Assembly (NCBI RefSeq): GCF_000169195.2 | Contig: NC_016023.1 | Location: 558,001-622,000 of the forward strand | Source: Heyndrickxia coagulans 36D1 | GTDB lineage: Bacteria > Bacillota > Bacilli > Bacillales > Bacillaceae_C | Direction: 5' to 3' | DNA length: 64,000 nt | Part shown: one piece after another, positions 26,104-35,738 of the stretch | Position numbering within the stretch: the stretch's first letter is position 1 | How the letters are laid out: every line of letters begins with the position of its first letter | Program-made: the position numbers and the translations under genes | The notes under the pieces: generated by a model | The model's database searches: none | What the model was told of the DNA's origin: nothing | Seen by the model: only the letters and a program-made list of their open reading frames with translations

Positions 26104-26997
26104 CTAGCCTTTTGTAATTTTATCAAAAAAGCCTATATAATCTACTATTGCATTTTCAAAATAATCACCTAAATAAATATCGAAATGTCCACAGTCATAC
26201 TCTTTTATCGTTGCTTTCTTGGAGCGTTTTGCACACTTTATGGTTGCCCAAGCAGGTGCTAATGTATCTTTCCGACAAACCGCATAAAATATCGGTATTC
26301 CTATATTTTTAGTGTATCTACTAGGCGAATATTTAAAGAATTCTAAAACCGATCTTGCGGGGGCTTTATTCACAAACTTTAAATTTTCAGGCATCAACTT
26401 AAAAACCTTTTTGTAGTCAGAAACAGCCATCATCGCTACTTTCCCCGGCGCATCCACCAATTTAATCATGACCGGATGATACCCGGTAATAGAAGATAAA
26501 ACGTCAGCTATGGCAAAGGGGAATATTTTTAGGGCAGATAGTGGTGAGACCGTTTTCACTGTAGCTAAGGTGTTTGTATATGGGCACTGTGCCACGGTTG
26601 CAAGAATATCTATTCGATGAGCTGATAGGGTTATAACGTGTCCCCCACTAAACGAACTTCCAAACAGGAGTATTTTACTATCATCAATGCTATCATTCTT
26701 TTTGATGAAATCAATGGCAGAGTTCCAATCTGCAAGTTGTTCTTTTACATTTATCCGTTGTCTTTTATTTCCGTCACTTGCTCCATGGTTACGATAATCA
26801 AATAAAAAGCAGGCATACCCGGCAGCAGCAAACCTTTCAGCATATGCGTCCAACCGCATTTCACGCACTCCACCCAAGCCATGAGCCATTACAATGACCG
26901 GGCACCTTTTATCTACATTGGGTAGATATAGCCACGCGCTACACCTTGTTCCATTTGAATAAAAGTCAATATCTTCTCGTCGAAATTGATTGTTCAT
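26104..26997 (-). CDS. Alpha/beta hydrolase
   Basis: A 297-residue cytosolic hydrolase. The oxyanion-hole region is VIVMAHGLGGVREM, the nucleophile elbow is LFGSSFSGGHV (Gly-Ser-Ser-Phe-Ser-Gly, about residue 110), a likely acid is in CRKDTLAPAW and the histidine is in YDCGHFDIYLG. This fits the dienelactone hydrolase/DUF-like esterase group; the substrate is unknown. I start at the ATG at 26995-26997 behind GGAGAAGGGAG. It is downstream of a broken toxin-antitoxin pair on the same strand, with no evident functional link. Confidence 0.8.
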   Translation of the reverse strand: MNNQFRREDIDFYSNGTRCSAWLYLPNVDKRCPVIVMAHGLGGVREMRLDAYAERFAAAGYACFLFDYRNHGASDGNKRQRINVKEQLADWNSAIDFIKKNDSIDDSKILLFGSSFSGGHVITLSAHRIDILATVAQCPYTNTLATVKTVSPLSALKIFPFAIADVLSSITGYHPVMIKLVDAPGKVAMMAVSDYKKVFKLMPENLKFVNKAPARSVLEFFKYSPSRYTKNIGIPIFYAVCRKDTLAPAWATIKCAKRSKKATIKEYDCGHFDIYLGDYFENAIVDYIGFFDKITKG

Positions 26998-27193
26998 TTT
27001 TCTCCCTTCTCCCGCTTTAGGCGAGCACAAACATTGCACGAAATAGAATTGACATATACGTATAAAAATGGCTCCACAGTGAACTACTCTCACTTCGATG
27101 GGTCACTCGAAGTAGGGGTTTCTCGACTTATCGTTACTTTACGAGCTAATGAAAGCTGACCAAGCGATCCTTTTTGTTCCAAGCGTTTATGTT

Positions 27194-27298
27194 TCATACT
27201 AACACCAATAAGCATATGCCTTCTTGTTTGTATCCCCGAATATTGCTCAATTCGTCCAGCGCAGTTTGTGACCAAAATACACGATACTCTTTGTCCAT
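27194..27298 (-). pseudogene. Truncated ParE/RelE-type toxin
   Basis: The frame begins MDKEYRVFWSQTALDELSNI, the typical N-terminus of ParE/RelE-superfamily toxins, then drifts and stops after 34 residues, far short of the usual 90-100. The catalytic C-terminal part is absent, and the following DNA encodes nothing recognisable. It starts two bases after the antitoxin stop, the normal arrangement of such modules. Confidence 0.65.
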
Positions 27299-27300
27299 GC

Positions 27301-27561
27301 TTAAGACCCCTTGAAACATCTCCGAAGATACTTAAGCCCCTGTTCTTTGCTGTAAATGCGTCCGTTTCGCCGATCTTCGCGACTCTTTTGAACCTGACGA
27401 ACAACTTCTTCATCTTTTGCCAGATATTCAACTTCCTTTTCGTTTAGTGCTTGTTCTCCCCGCTTGAAGGTTAAAAATTCAATAAAATCATACACTTCAA
27501 GGACATCTTGTTCAGGAATTTGATCAATCATCCGCTTTAATTCTTCACGGCTCACTCTCAA
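27301..27561 (-). CDS. Antitoxin-like small protein
   Basis: An 86-residue acidic then basic protein beginning RVSREELKRMIDQIPEQDVL followed by EVYDFIEFLTFKR, a pattern common in small antitoxins and DUF2281-like proteins that precede ParE/RelE toxins. The C-terminus is basic and should wrap the toxin. It is intact, but its partner is truncated, so it is an orphan antitoxin that might still neutralise related toxins. The 290 bp upstream show no gene. Confidence 0.6.
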   Translation of the reverse strand: MRVSREELKRMIDQIPEQDVLEVYDFIEFLTFKRGEQALNEKEVEYLAKDEEVVRQVQKSREDRRNGRIYSKEQGLKYLRRCFKGS

Positions 27562-27850
27562 AACGTTTCACCGCCTTGTGGTTTATTTTCTCATTATATT
27601 TTTTAAATGCAAACACACTCCACATGGCTCAGGTGCTGTGAGATATCAGGACGTCCTATCCGTTAAGCAGAATCTGGGTTAGCCATGAGACATCTTTTAA
27701 AACGATACTCAATCAATAGCGTTTGCTGCGACATTGAAGGGTATTGATTCTGGCCCGGCCTTAAAATAGCAGTACCGGCCACTTTCCCTAATTTGCCGCG
27801 TTTCGGCACTGTCCAGGAAATGGCCGAAATTGGTTAAAAATACTTCAATT

Positions 27851-28054
27851 TCAGGACTTATATTTTCGGAAATCTATTTTATCAATGTCTTTATAATTGT
27901 TATGATCTGCTCTATAACTATTCATAGAGGAAGCCTCATAAACACATAAATATTGTTCAGGATTTAGTAAATAAAATTGAACATCCCCCTTTTGATGCAT
28001 TTCCGGATCTTCTAATTTTACGCCTGCAAAATTGGGGAAAGTGGGTAGTTGTTC
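27851..28054 (-). pseudogene. 3' fragment of an unrecognised gene
   Basis: An open frame of 67 residues plus stop reads EQLPTFPNFAGVKLEDPEMH and on through DVQFYLLNPEQYLCVYEASS. The residue mix looks protein-like, but there is no start codon or ribosome binding site, and an in-frame stop lies just before it. It is probably the tail of a deleted gene. I do not recognise the family. Confidence 0.4.
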
Positions 28055-28084
28055 TTACCCGTTGCCCTGCAGGCGGTCAATCAG

Positions 28085-28861
28085 CTAAATAGTTGCCTTC
28101 CATATTGTCCACCGGTCTTTTTCAACGATGTTATTTTCCTTTGTCACCTTTTTCTGGACATAATCGGTCAGCAAACTTAGTTCTTGATCATCCAGTTCAT
28201 ACAAAATGCTTCTTCCTGTTCTCTCACTTATGTCTTTTAATAATTGCGCTTTATTCTCGTGTACCTTTCTTATTTCCCATAATTTAACTTCTTCGATTTT
28301 TTTGAACCCCGCTTCTTGCAAAGCCTCGATAACCGTTTGGCTGCTATGCCTGCGTTTTATTTCCTTTTCAATTAATTTTGGAAATAACTCAAATAAATAC
28401 CCTCTGATGTTTGTGTTATCTCCTTCTAATAAGCAATCATCGGGTGTGCGATCTTGAATAATGAAAACTCCGCCATCCTTTAACAGTCTGTGTGCTTCTT
28501 TAAAACAAGCAAGCAAATCCCGAAGATGGTGTATTAACGCTCTTTCAATCACCAATTGAAAACTTTGGCTTTCTAAGCCTGTATCATAAGCGTTTCCGAG
28601 TTGAAAGGAGATATTTTTATAGTCTTTACAATTTTCCTTCGCTCCTTCAAGAATCGGTTCCGAAAAATCGATGCCTATAACAGTTTGAACGCCCATATCT
28701 GCCAAGGCTTTTGAATAAATCCCTCCTCCGCACCCGATATCTAAAGCGTTTGATATATGCTCGACAGTTAGCAGACTTCTCATCATGTCAATCCAGGAAC
28801 GATCCGCAACACGGGTTGTATAAGTCAATCGATTTTGCCTACTGTGAAAATCAATTCCCAT
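28085..28861 (-). CDS. Class I SAM-dependent methyltransferase
   Basis: A 258-residue Rossmann-fold methyltransferase. Motif I is ALDIGCGGGIYSKALADMG (about residue 40), the acidic end of strand 2 is IGIDFSEPILEGA, and the post-I region is VIERALIHHLRDLLACFKEA. The fold resembles the UbiE/Methyltransf_11 group acting on small molecules; the substrate is unknown. A weak GAGGG site precedes the ATG. It marks the left edge of the AT-rich accessory island. Confidence 0.8.
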   Translation of the reverse strand: MGIDFHSRQNRLTYTTRVADRSWIDMMRSLLTVEHISNALDIGCGGGIYSKALADMGVQTVIGIDFSEPILEGAKENCKDYKNISFQLGNAYDTGLESQSFQLVIERALIHHLRDLLACFKEAHRLLKDGGVFIIQDRTPDDCLLEGDNTNIRGYLFELFPKLIEKEIKRRHSSQTVIEALQEAGFKKIEEVKLWEIRKVHENKAQLLKDISERTGRSILYELDDQELSLLTDYVQKKVTKENNIVEKDRWTIWKATI

Positions 28862-29200
28862 TTCTTATCCCTCATCTCTATTGAAAAATCATATTACTCT
28901 AAAAACTGAACTTAGGTTTTTATATTAAGACCAAGTCATCCATTCTGCATCATGATTGCTTCGCAGCCAGCAAAAAAATAGCAATGTTTAGCACATTTTA
29001 TCCAGCTTTATTTTATTAAACTTCAGCGAAAAGAAAAATTCGGAAAATTTTATTGCAAATCATAAATATTCATTATGGTTCCGGTAATAAGCCATTTATT
29101 GGAGATTTTCGATGTTGAATAAAAAATAGCCCTAATTTTGGAAAAATTGATTTTCACAAAAACCTGACACGTATTTGGGAAAATGTCTGGGTTGTACGGC
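28862..29200. other. AT-rich intergenic region, no gene seen
   Basis: About 340 bp at the left boundary of the restriction-modification island. I see no open frame with a ribosome binding site and no clear terminator, att-like repeat or tRNA end. Confidence 0.4.
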
Positions 29201-30748
29201 TCAATGCTGGCTCTCTTCGACGAATTCTTCGTGAAATTTCTTTAGCTCTTCTGAACGATTAAATACTTCCATATTATGCTTGTCCGGATTAAACGTCGGC
29301 ACTCTGTTATAATCCGGTGTAGCTTTACGGAACATTATAGAATCGAGGTATACTACAATGTCAATTTTGGAGGCTTTATTTAGCTTTAAATCAAATAGAA
29401 GGCAGCATTCATCTACATGCAGTTTTGCATAATCTGTAAGATCGAGGCTTCCATTTTCTAACCTTTTAATGTATTTTGAGTCGTTAATAACGTAATGACC
29501 ATCAACATAAATAAAATTACCGCTGTCTATAATCTTTGCGAATTCCGGATTTGCATAGTATTCAAAAAAGGAATCGCTTAGGCTAATACTGTATGTTTGA
29601 TTCTTATGTAATGAGTCTGCTTTAAATGAATAATTGCTGATAAAGTGGTCATCGACGTATGTATATACACCTTCAACTTCCTTATATCCAAGGTCAAGCA
29701 TCCTTATTTTGGCTGCTATCCTTGACACCTGGAAGAAGTCTGCCAATTCATACACGACGTTTTCCATTATATTTAACCTGTCATGAGTACCAAAAAGGAG
29801 CTCATTCTTTATTATCAGCTCCTCAATCTTTTTAATGGTCATTGATTTAGGCATAAGGATGCGAGGTGCTATTCCGTTAGCATGCCATTCCATCCAGTCT
29901 TCTGGTGTCCATTGCTTTTTGTATTTTGTTGTTTCGTTTACTCTACAGCTTATCAGCAAAGCATCGCTGTTATATGTCTTAACTAACTCATGGTATTTTC
30001 TATGCTTATACCAATGAACACACTCATGAATAATGGTATTGTTCATACACCCTATGTTTCGCATGAAATACACATTAGGATCTACGAGAATTGTTCCTCT
30101 TGAAACTTCCAAAGGCTTATATGTTCTTTCATTTCTGTCGTAATACTCTATTGTGCAATCGTCAAAGACTATTTGACCAAATATAGTGAAATGCTTTGTA
30201 AGCTGGATTTCCTTAACCTTAAGCCCCATTCTTTTCACTACTTCATCTACTGGAATGGGCATAGGAACACTTAATGCTTCTGGGCAAAACTCATTTAGAA
30301 ACTCAGTAGCAACATCGTCAAACTGTTCCTTTTCTATAATTGGCACTAAATACTCAGACAGTCGGCCTAATTTGCTCTCTCTGTACTTGTTATATATTGA
30401 AACAGAGTTGATTTGAAAATTCTGAATCCCGTCATCAAGGTCAGCTTTACAGGAGATACGGAACCATTGTTCTATACCGTCAGTCTCGCGATTCCTTCGT
30501 ACTGTTTCTGCTATTTCAACTTCTGCGGAAATAATTACATCAAATAAAATACTGTTACCTGGCGAGTCGGTTATGTCTATAGTTATAATGTCAAAGTCGG
30601 ATAATGCCGCTTCATCCGGTGATTGCACACGGTATGAGTTGGATTCCAGCTTATCCGGGTTGTCCTCAATATACTCGGACAATTCGTCAAAGAGTTCATT
30701 GTAATACATATTTGCAATAACATCTCTGAACGAGCTGACGCTTGCCAT
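29201..30748 (-). CDS. ImmA/IrrE-family metallopeptidase, large form
   Basis: A 515-residue protein with three visible parts. Residues 1-150 are an unrecognised acidic domain. Residues about 160-345 contain the zinc peptidase motif HECVH (241-245) within NTIIHECVHWYKHRKYHELV, and the second family block EWHANGIAPRILMP (287-300), as in ImmA/IrrE proteins. Residues about 360-515 are an unrecognised C-terminal domain. Such peptidases usually cleave a partner XRE repressor. A small XRE gene is divergently transcribed 160 bp away. A GGGAGG site precedes the ATG. The role in the island is inferred, not shown. Confidence 0.8.
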   Translation of the reverse strand: MASVSSFRDVIANMYYNELFDELSEYIEDNPDKLESNSYRVQSPDEAALSDFDIITIDITDSPGNSILFDVIISAEVEIAETVRRNRETDGIEQWFRISCKADLDDGIQNFQINSVSIYNKYRESKLGRLSEYLVPIIEKEQFDDVATEFLNEFCPEALSVPMPIPVDEVVKRMGLKVKEIQLTKHFTIFGQIVFDDCTIEYYDRNERTYKPLEVSRGTILVDPNVYFMRNIGCMNNTIIHECVHWYKHRKYHELVKTYNSDALLISCRVNETTKYKKQWTPEDWMEWHANGIAPRILMPKSMTIKKIEELIIKNELLFGTHDRLNIMENVVYELADFFQVSRIAAKIRMLDLGYKEVEGVYTYVDDHFISNYSFKADSLHKNQTYSISLSDSFFEYYANPEFAKIIDSGNFIYVDGHYVINDSKYIKRLENGSLDLTDYAKLHVDECCLLFDLKLNKASKIDIVVYLDSIMFRKATPDYNRVPTFNPDKHNMEVFNRSEELKKFHEEFVEESQH

Positions 30749-30821
30749 ACCGTACCTCCCAATAACACTTCATCATACAGACCAGATATTTCCTTATGTA
30801 AATTATAGCATGAATTTCGCA

Positions 30822-30864
30822 AAACACAATAATTAATTTGCGGGCTCAAATTTTTATTGTGTTT
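30822..30864. promoter_or_regulatory. Divergent operator-like inverted repeat
   Basis: AAACACAATAA (30822-30832) and TTATTGTGTTT (30854-30864) are perfect 11-bp inverted arms 21 bp apart, in the spacer between the peptidase and XRE genes. They are a good candidate for XRE binding controlling both directions. A TATAAT lies at 30887-30892, but it is so close to the xre start that its use is doubtful. Confidence 0.55.
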
Positions 30865-30907
30865 CATCCTACTTTGTGGTATTCTCTATAATGGCGAGGT
30901 GAAAATT

Positions 30908-31114
30908 ATGACCGTAAGCTATAAAAAACTTTGGAAACTCTTAATTGATAAAGATATGAAAAAGAGAGATTTAAGAGAAGCGGCTGGTATTAGTACATCT
31001 TCTATGGCAAAACTCGGGAAAAACGAAAATGTAACGACTGATGTTCTTGTGAAGATTTGCAAGGCCTTAAAGTGTGATATTTCTGATATTATGGAGATTG
31101 AGCCGGATGAATAG
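30908..31114 (+). CDS. Small XRE-family transcriptional regulator
   Basis: A 68-residue protein that is almost only a Cro/C1-type helix-turn-helix: DLREAAGISTSSMAKLGKNE and VTTDVLVKICKALKCDISDI are the recognition and closing helices. This short form (YozG/HTH_26-like) often sits next to defence and mobile genes. I start at the ATG at 30908 with a GGCGAGGTG site. It is 103 bp upstream of mod on the same strand, so it could set restriction-modification expression, and it is divergent from the ImmA/IrrE gene. Confidence 0.85.
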   Translation: MTVSYKKLWKLLIDKDMKKRDLREAAGISTSSMAKLGKNENVTTDVLVKICKALKCDISDIMEIEPDE

Positions 31115-31217
31115 TGTAGCATCAGCTTTTGTTTAATAGTAACGCAACAATGATGTTAATTGATTTATTATGAACAAAGCTGGAATTAATAAAATATTTT
31201 GAAGTGAGGTTATAGAG

Positions 31218-32888
31218 ATGAATAATCAATTTTTTAATACTGTTCTTGAGATATTAAAACAGGATCAACGTTTTTTTACTGATAACGGGGAATTGCTACG
31301 TAATTCTGTATACGAAGCAGCAATGCAAATGGATTCAAATCTCATTAAATTACTATTATCAAACGAAGAAACTAAAAAGCGCTTCTTTACTGATATTGAC
31401 GGAATTCTCGTTTTCGATAAAGTAGGATTCGGATGGGTAATAAACAACAGAGAATTCTTGCCTGATTCATATACTCGTTATAAAAATAAAATAGGCCTCG
31501 CAAACAGCCGAGATGAGTATATATCTACATCAAAAGATGTGGAACTCGTTTTTCCCTATAAAGACTGCATACTTGAAGGCGGTCAGACAAAAGAAGACCA
31601 AAAGCGGGAAGAGATATTTTACAATGAAACGCTTGCACCGGATGAAGTGGACAGGCTCTTATACCCCAAGGTATTCAGCAATGCAAAGCGTTATTATACC
31701 GATGGTACAGAGCCCGTCACCGAGTTTAAAGACACTGATAACCTCATTATAAAAGGAAATAATCTGCTTGCAATTTCTTCTTTACTCAAAAGATATGAGG
31801 GGAAAATAAATCTTATTTACATAGATCCACCCTATAATACGGGAACGGATTCTTTCGGATATAACGATAACTTTAAGCGTTCGACATGGCTCACATTTAT
31901 GAAAAACCGTCTGGATATTGCTCAGAAGCTGTTGTCTCCTGAGGGTGCCATTTACGTTCAATTGGATTATCATCAGGTTCATTATGCTAAAGTATTAATG
32001 GATGAAATATTCGGGGAAAGCAATTTTCAGCGTGAAATTATATGGCGAATCGGTTGGTTGTCAGGCTATAAAACGACAGACAACAACTGGATAAGAAATC
32101 ACGATACAATACTATTTTATTCAAAGGATTATAAAAGGCTCAAATTCATAAAAAATTATATTCCAAAAAGCGAATTCAAGGAAATAGCAAATACTAATAT
32201 CGAAAGGTACCCTATCGAAGATGTTTGGAACGCAAATGAATACGACGACCTTAATAGCATTGCTATTGTATCGTTTTCCGGAGAAACCGTTTCAAAAATG
32301 CTCACACCTCAGGATGAAGTAAAAGGTCAGAAGTCCGAAAAATTAATAGAGCGAATAATAAAAGCGCATACAAATGAGGGTGATATCGTATTGGATTTCT
32401 TCGGCGGTACCGGTACTACCGCTGCAGTTGCCCATAAATTAAGACGACGTTATATAGTATGTGAACAACTCGATAAACACATAGATATCTGTATTCGCCG
32501 TATGAATAAGGTTATCGAAGGAGAACAAAGCGGCATATCAAAAAAGAACAACTGGCAAGGCGGCGGCTCTTTTGTTTATTGCGAGCTTGTAAAGCTAAAT
32601 CAGAATTATGCCGATAAAATACAAATTGCCGAAAATGATAATGAACTTTCCGGTATTTGGTACGAAATGAAGGAAACCGGTTTTATAAGCTGCTATGTAA
32701 ATCCAAAAGACATTGATATCGAGTCAGAAGATTTTAAATCTCTCTCATTTGATGAAAAAAAGCGTTTACTTATGGAGCTGCTTGATAAAAATCAACTCTA
32801 CGTTAATTACTGTGACATTGATGATGAGGATTATAATATTTCAGAAGCTGACAAGGCATTTACTAAAAGCTTTTACGAGGGGGTATAA
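31218..32888 (+). CDS. mod: Type III restriction-modification DNA methyltransferase (Mod)
   Basis: A 556-residue adenine-N6 methyltransferase and recognition subunit. The catalytic motif DPPYNTGT (203-210) comes before the SAM-binding motif [14 protein letters not shown] (about residue 392). This beta-class order is used by type III Mod proteins. The segment between the motifs is the expected target recognition domain. A GAGGT site precedes the ATG. The res gene starts two bases after the stop, so the two are translationally linked. I see no simple-sequence tract of the phase-variable kind. The target sequence cannot be read. Confidence 0.92.
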   Translation: MNNQFFNTVLEILKQDQRFFTDNGELLRNSVYEAAMQMDSNLIKLLLSNEETKKRFFTDIDGILVFDKVGFGWVINNREFLPDSYTRYKNKIGLANSRDEYISTSKDVELVFPYKDCILEGGQTKEDQKREEIFYNETLAPDEVDRLLYPKVFSNAKRYYTDGTEPVTEFKDTDNLIIKGNNLLAISSLLKRYEGKINLIYIDPPYNTGTDSFGYNDNFKRSTWLTFMKNRLDIAQKLLSPEGAIYVQLDYHQVHYAKVLMDEIFGESNFQREIIWRIGWLSGYKTTDNNWIRNHDTILFYSKDYKRLKFIKNYIPKSEFKEIANTNIERYPIEDVWNANEYDDLNSIAIVSFSGETVSKMLTPQDEVKGQKSEKLIERIIKAHTNEGDIVLDFFGGTGTTAAVAHKLRRRYIVCEQLDKHIDICIRRMNKVIEGEQSGISKKNNWQGGGSFVYCELVKLNQNYADKIQIAENDNELSGIWYEMKETGFISCYVNPKDIDIESEDFKSLSFDEKKRLLMELLDKNQLYVNYCDIDDEDYNISEADKAFTKSFYEGV

Positions 32889-32890
32889 TA

Positions 32891-35482
32891 GTGTACCTAT
32901 ATGAGCAAATTCAACAAGCAAAGAATTATGGAGCATACAAAGAATTACCAAAATATATTCCTGATAATCTAAATCCTTCTTTTGAATTACGTCCGTATCA
33001 AAAAGATGCCTTTTGCGATTTTATAACATATTTCGAAAATGAAGCACTTTGTAGAAAGCCAACACAGACACTTTTTCATATGGCAACTGGTAGTGGAAAA
33101 ACACTTATTATGGCAGGACTTATGCTATATCTTTTTAAACAAGGATATAGAAATTTTCTCTTTTTTGTAAATTTATCTAATATCGTACAAAAAACAAAAG
33201 AAAATTTCTTAAATCGTACTTCATCGAAGTATCTTTTTGCTGATGAAATTAATATTGACGGAGAAAAAGTTAAAATTCGTGAAGTTAATAACTTCCAAGC
33301 AAGCGATCCGAATGAGATAAATATTTGCTTTACAACTATACAAGGGCTTCATTCAGATATATGGTTTGTCAAAGAAAACTCTGTTTCTATAGATGATTTT
33401 CGTGATAATAAAATAGTTCTTATATCGGACGAAGCCCACCATCTCAATGTTGATACTCGCCGCGGCAACAAAAAAGAAATTGAAAATTATAGGAGCTGGG
33501 AAAGTACAGTTAAGAGTATTTTTGAAATGAACAATCAAAATGTATTACTCGAATTTACTGCAACATGTGACCTTGCAAACGAAAATATAAAACGCGAATA
33601 CGAGAACAAAATAATATTCGATTATCCTCTAAAGAAGTTTAGGGAAGATGGATACTCAAAGGAAATACGCACCATGCGTTCCGACATACCAATTATGGAA
33701 CGAGCATTACAGGCGATTGTATTAAGTCAATACCGCTTAAAAATATTCGAAGATTTTCGCATTAGCTGCAAACCAGTTGTCTTATTTAAAGCTAAGACTA
33801 TTGCTGAAAGCAAAGCGTTTATGAAAGAGTTTATTGATACCATAAAAAATCTGAATGGTTCAGTCCTAGAACGGCTGGCATCTATTACGGAAATAGACAC
33901 TATGAAAAAAGTATATTCGTATTTTGAAAAAAACGGAATAACCTTTGAGCAATTGGCACAAGAAATAAAAGAAGCTTTTGGGGAAGATAAGTGCCTTTCA
34001 GTTAATGAAGATTCTGAGGCAGAAAAGAATCAAATAATTGTCAATTCGCTCGAAGATGCCGATAATCCCTATCGAGCAATTTTTGAAGTAAGAAAACTAG
34101 ATGAGGGTTGGGATGTACTTAATTTGTTTGACATTGTACGTCTTTATGAAACTCGAGATGCAAAAAATGGCGTCCCCGGCAAAACGACAATAGCAGAAGC
34201 ACAGCTTATAGGACGAGGAGCAAGATATTATCCGTTTAAAGTGGAAGAATGGCAAAATAAATATCAGCGAAAATTTGATAAAGATTTGGATCACCCCCTT
34301 CGCGTCTGTGAAGAACTATATTATCATTGCCAAAATGAATCTCGTTATATTGCCGAATTATATAGAGCACTAAAAGAAATTGGTCTCTATATGGAAAATA
34401 CAGTCACGAGAACATATAAATTAAAGGATGAATTTAAAGCAGATCCACTTTATCAGCAAGGATATGTATTCTATAATGAAAGGCTGATAAAAAACAGATC
34501 AGAAGTTACAGGTCTATCACCTACTATACGCAATCATTCATATGATGTAACTATTGCAACTGGTCGTGCAGCTGAGGATACTATAATGTTAGGTGAAGAA
34601 GGAACAAAAGAGAGTTCGGTAACAACATACACTAAACATACATCTTTTGCTGAAATGGCAAGGATTAATTATTCGTTAGTACATCGAGCTCTTCGTAAGT
34701 ATGATGTGTTTAAGTTCAATAGACTAAAAAGCTATTTCCCACAATTAAAATCTATAAGCCAATTTATCTTTGACGATAATTATCTTGGAAATGTAAAAAT
34801 AGATATTACTTCAAGATATGAGGATCCTTCACCTGCTATCCTTTATGAGGCTTGCGTCAATGTTTTGAAAAAAATAGCTACTTCAATTTCTAGTATTGAA
34901 GAAACTTATGAAGGATCTAAAACGTTCATTGCAAAATATATTCGAGAGGTATTTAAAGATAAGCGGGTAAATTATACTAATCCTACAGATGGAGGCTTAG
35001 GTGTTTCACAAAACGATAGTACTGTCCCTATGGCCTGGAAGCTTGATTTATCTAAAGAAAATTGGTTTGTATTTGAAGATAACTATGGAACATCAGAAGA
35101 AAAAGCATTTATTGCGTATTTCAAACAATATGTTGATAAACTAAAAGCTAAGTATGATAAAGTTTACCTAATACGGAATGAGCGCCAATTAGCAATATAT
35201 TCTTTTGATGGTGGTGAACGCTTCGAACCAGATTATCTATTATTTTTACATTCGCCTAAAGTTAATGGGTATGAACAACTACAGATATTTATTGAGCCGA
35301 AAGGTACCCATCTTGTAAAAAATGATGGATGGAAAGAAGACTTTTTATTACAACTTGAATCAAATGCCATTCCTGTAGTTAAATTTGCAGACGACAATAA
35401 TTACAGGATATGGGGATTCCATTTCTTTAACAGGGATTTAAGACGTAAAGAGTTTGATGAAGATATGAATCGGCTTTTATAA
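32891..35482 (+). CDS. res: Type III restriction endonuclease subunit (Res)
   Basis: An 863-residue superfamily 2 helicase-nuclease. The Walker A motif is MATGSGKT (ending at residue 71), the DEAH-like box is LISDEAHH (about 178-185), and helicase motifs continue with AEAQLIGRGARYYPF (motif VI, about 435-450). The C-terminal endonuclease shows FEPDYLLF and FIEPKG (about 778-803), a PD-(D/E)xK arrangement. It acts with Mod to cut unmodified DNA after ATP-driven translocation. It starts at GTG. All motifs look intact, so the system is probably active. Confidence 0.92.
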   Translation: MYLYEQIQQAKNYGAYKELPKYIPDNLNPSFELRPYQKDAFCDFITYFENEALCRKPTQTLFHMATGSGKTLIMAGLMLYLFKQGYRNFLFFVNLSNIVQKTKENFLNRTSSKYLFADEINIDGEKVKIREVNNFQASDPNEINICFTTIQGLHSDIWFVKENSVSIDDFRDNKIVLISDEAHHLNVDTRRGNKKEIENYRSWESTVKSIFEMNNQNVLLEFTATCDLANENIKREYENKIIFDYPLKKFREDGYSKEIRTMRSDIPIMERALQAIVLSQYRLKIFEDFRISCKPVVLFKAKTIAESKAFMKEFIDTIKNLNGSVLERLASITEIDTMKKVYSYFEKNGITFEQLAQEIKEAFGEDKCLSVNEDSEAEKNQIIVNSLEDADNPYRAIFEVRKLDEGWDVLNLFDIVRLYETRDAKNGVPGKTTIAEAQLIGRGARYYPFKVEEWQNKYQRKFDKDLDHPLRVCEELYYHCQNESRYIAELYRALKEIGLYMENTVTRTYKLKDEFKADPLYQQGYVFYNERLIKNRSEVTGLSPTIRNHSYDVTIATGRAAEDTIMLGEEGTKESSVTTYTKHTSFAEMARINYSLVHRALRKYDVFKFNRLKSYFPQLKSISQFIFDDNYLGNVKIDITSRYEDPSPAILYEACVNVLKKIATSISSIEETYEGSKTFIAKYIREVFKDKRVNYTNPTDGGLGVSQNDSTVPMAWKLDLSKENWFVFEDNYGTSEEKAFIAYFKQYVDKLKAKYDKVYLIRNERQLAIYSFDGGERFEPDYLLFLHSPKVNGYEQLQIFIEPKGTHLVKNDGWKEDFLLQLESNAIPVVKFADDNNYRIWGFHFFNRDLRRKEFDEDMNRLL

Positions 35483-35724
35483 TATCGCATTTATACAAAT
35501 ATTGCTAAATTTATATTTGATTTACATCTATCCTGTATCCTCAACCCCCGAAAAAACGGCGGTTATCTAATCTGGTAACTCAACTATAGATTTTCGGGAC
35601 GGTTGATATGTTCCCTCAAGCAACAAAAATAGGGTTTCCTGACATTGCCACACATCCGGCAGATCGGCCTTGAGAAAAGCTAAATGTCTGGAAACCCTTT
35701 ATTTACAAGCTTTTCAGTTTTTTA
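35483..35724. terminator. Convergent intergenic region with two inverted repeats
   Basis: CCCGAAAA (35547-35554) and TTTTCGGG (35591-35598) form one hairpin. AGGGTTTCCTGACAT (35631-35645) and ATGTCTGGAAACCCT (35684-35698) form a 15-bp near-perfect pair with T runs on the minus side, a likely terminator for rlmD after intron splicing. The second pair could also be the ends of a tiny insertion. It separates res from the rlmD 3' exon. Confidence 0.5.
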
Positions 35725-35738
35725 TTACTCAACTCTTG
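35725..35738 (-). other. rlmD: Predicted 3' exon of rlmD
   Basis: If the group II intron ends at 35739, the next 14 bases complete the split codon as TCA and continue AGA GTT GAG TAA, giving a C-terminus VTLMSRVE. This reading depends on the intron boundary, which I placed from domain VI and the terminal AY rule. Confidence 0.65.

Noticed and set aside
31218-32888. Phase variation of the mod gene.
   Set aside because: I found no homopolymer or short tandem repeat tract long enough in the gene or its 5' region.
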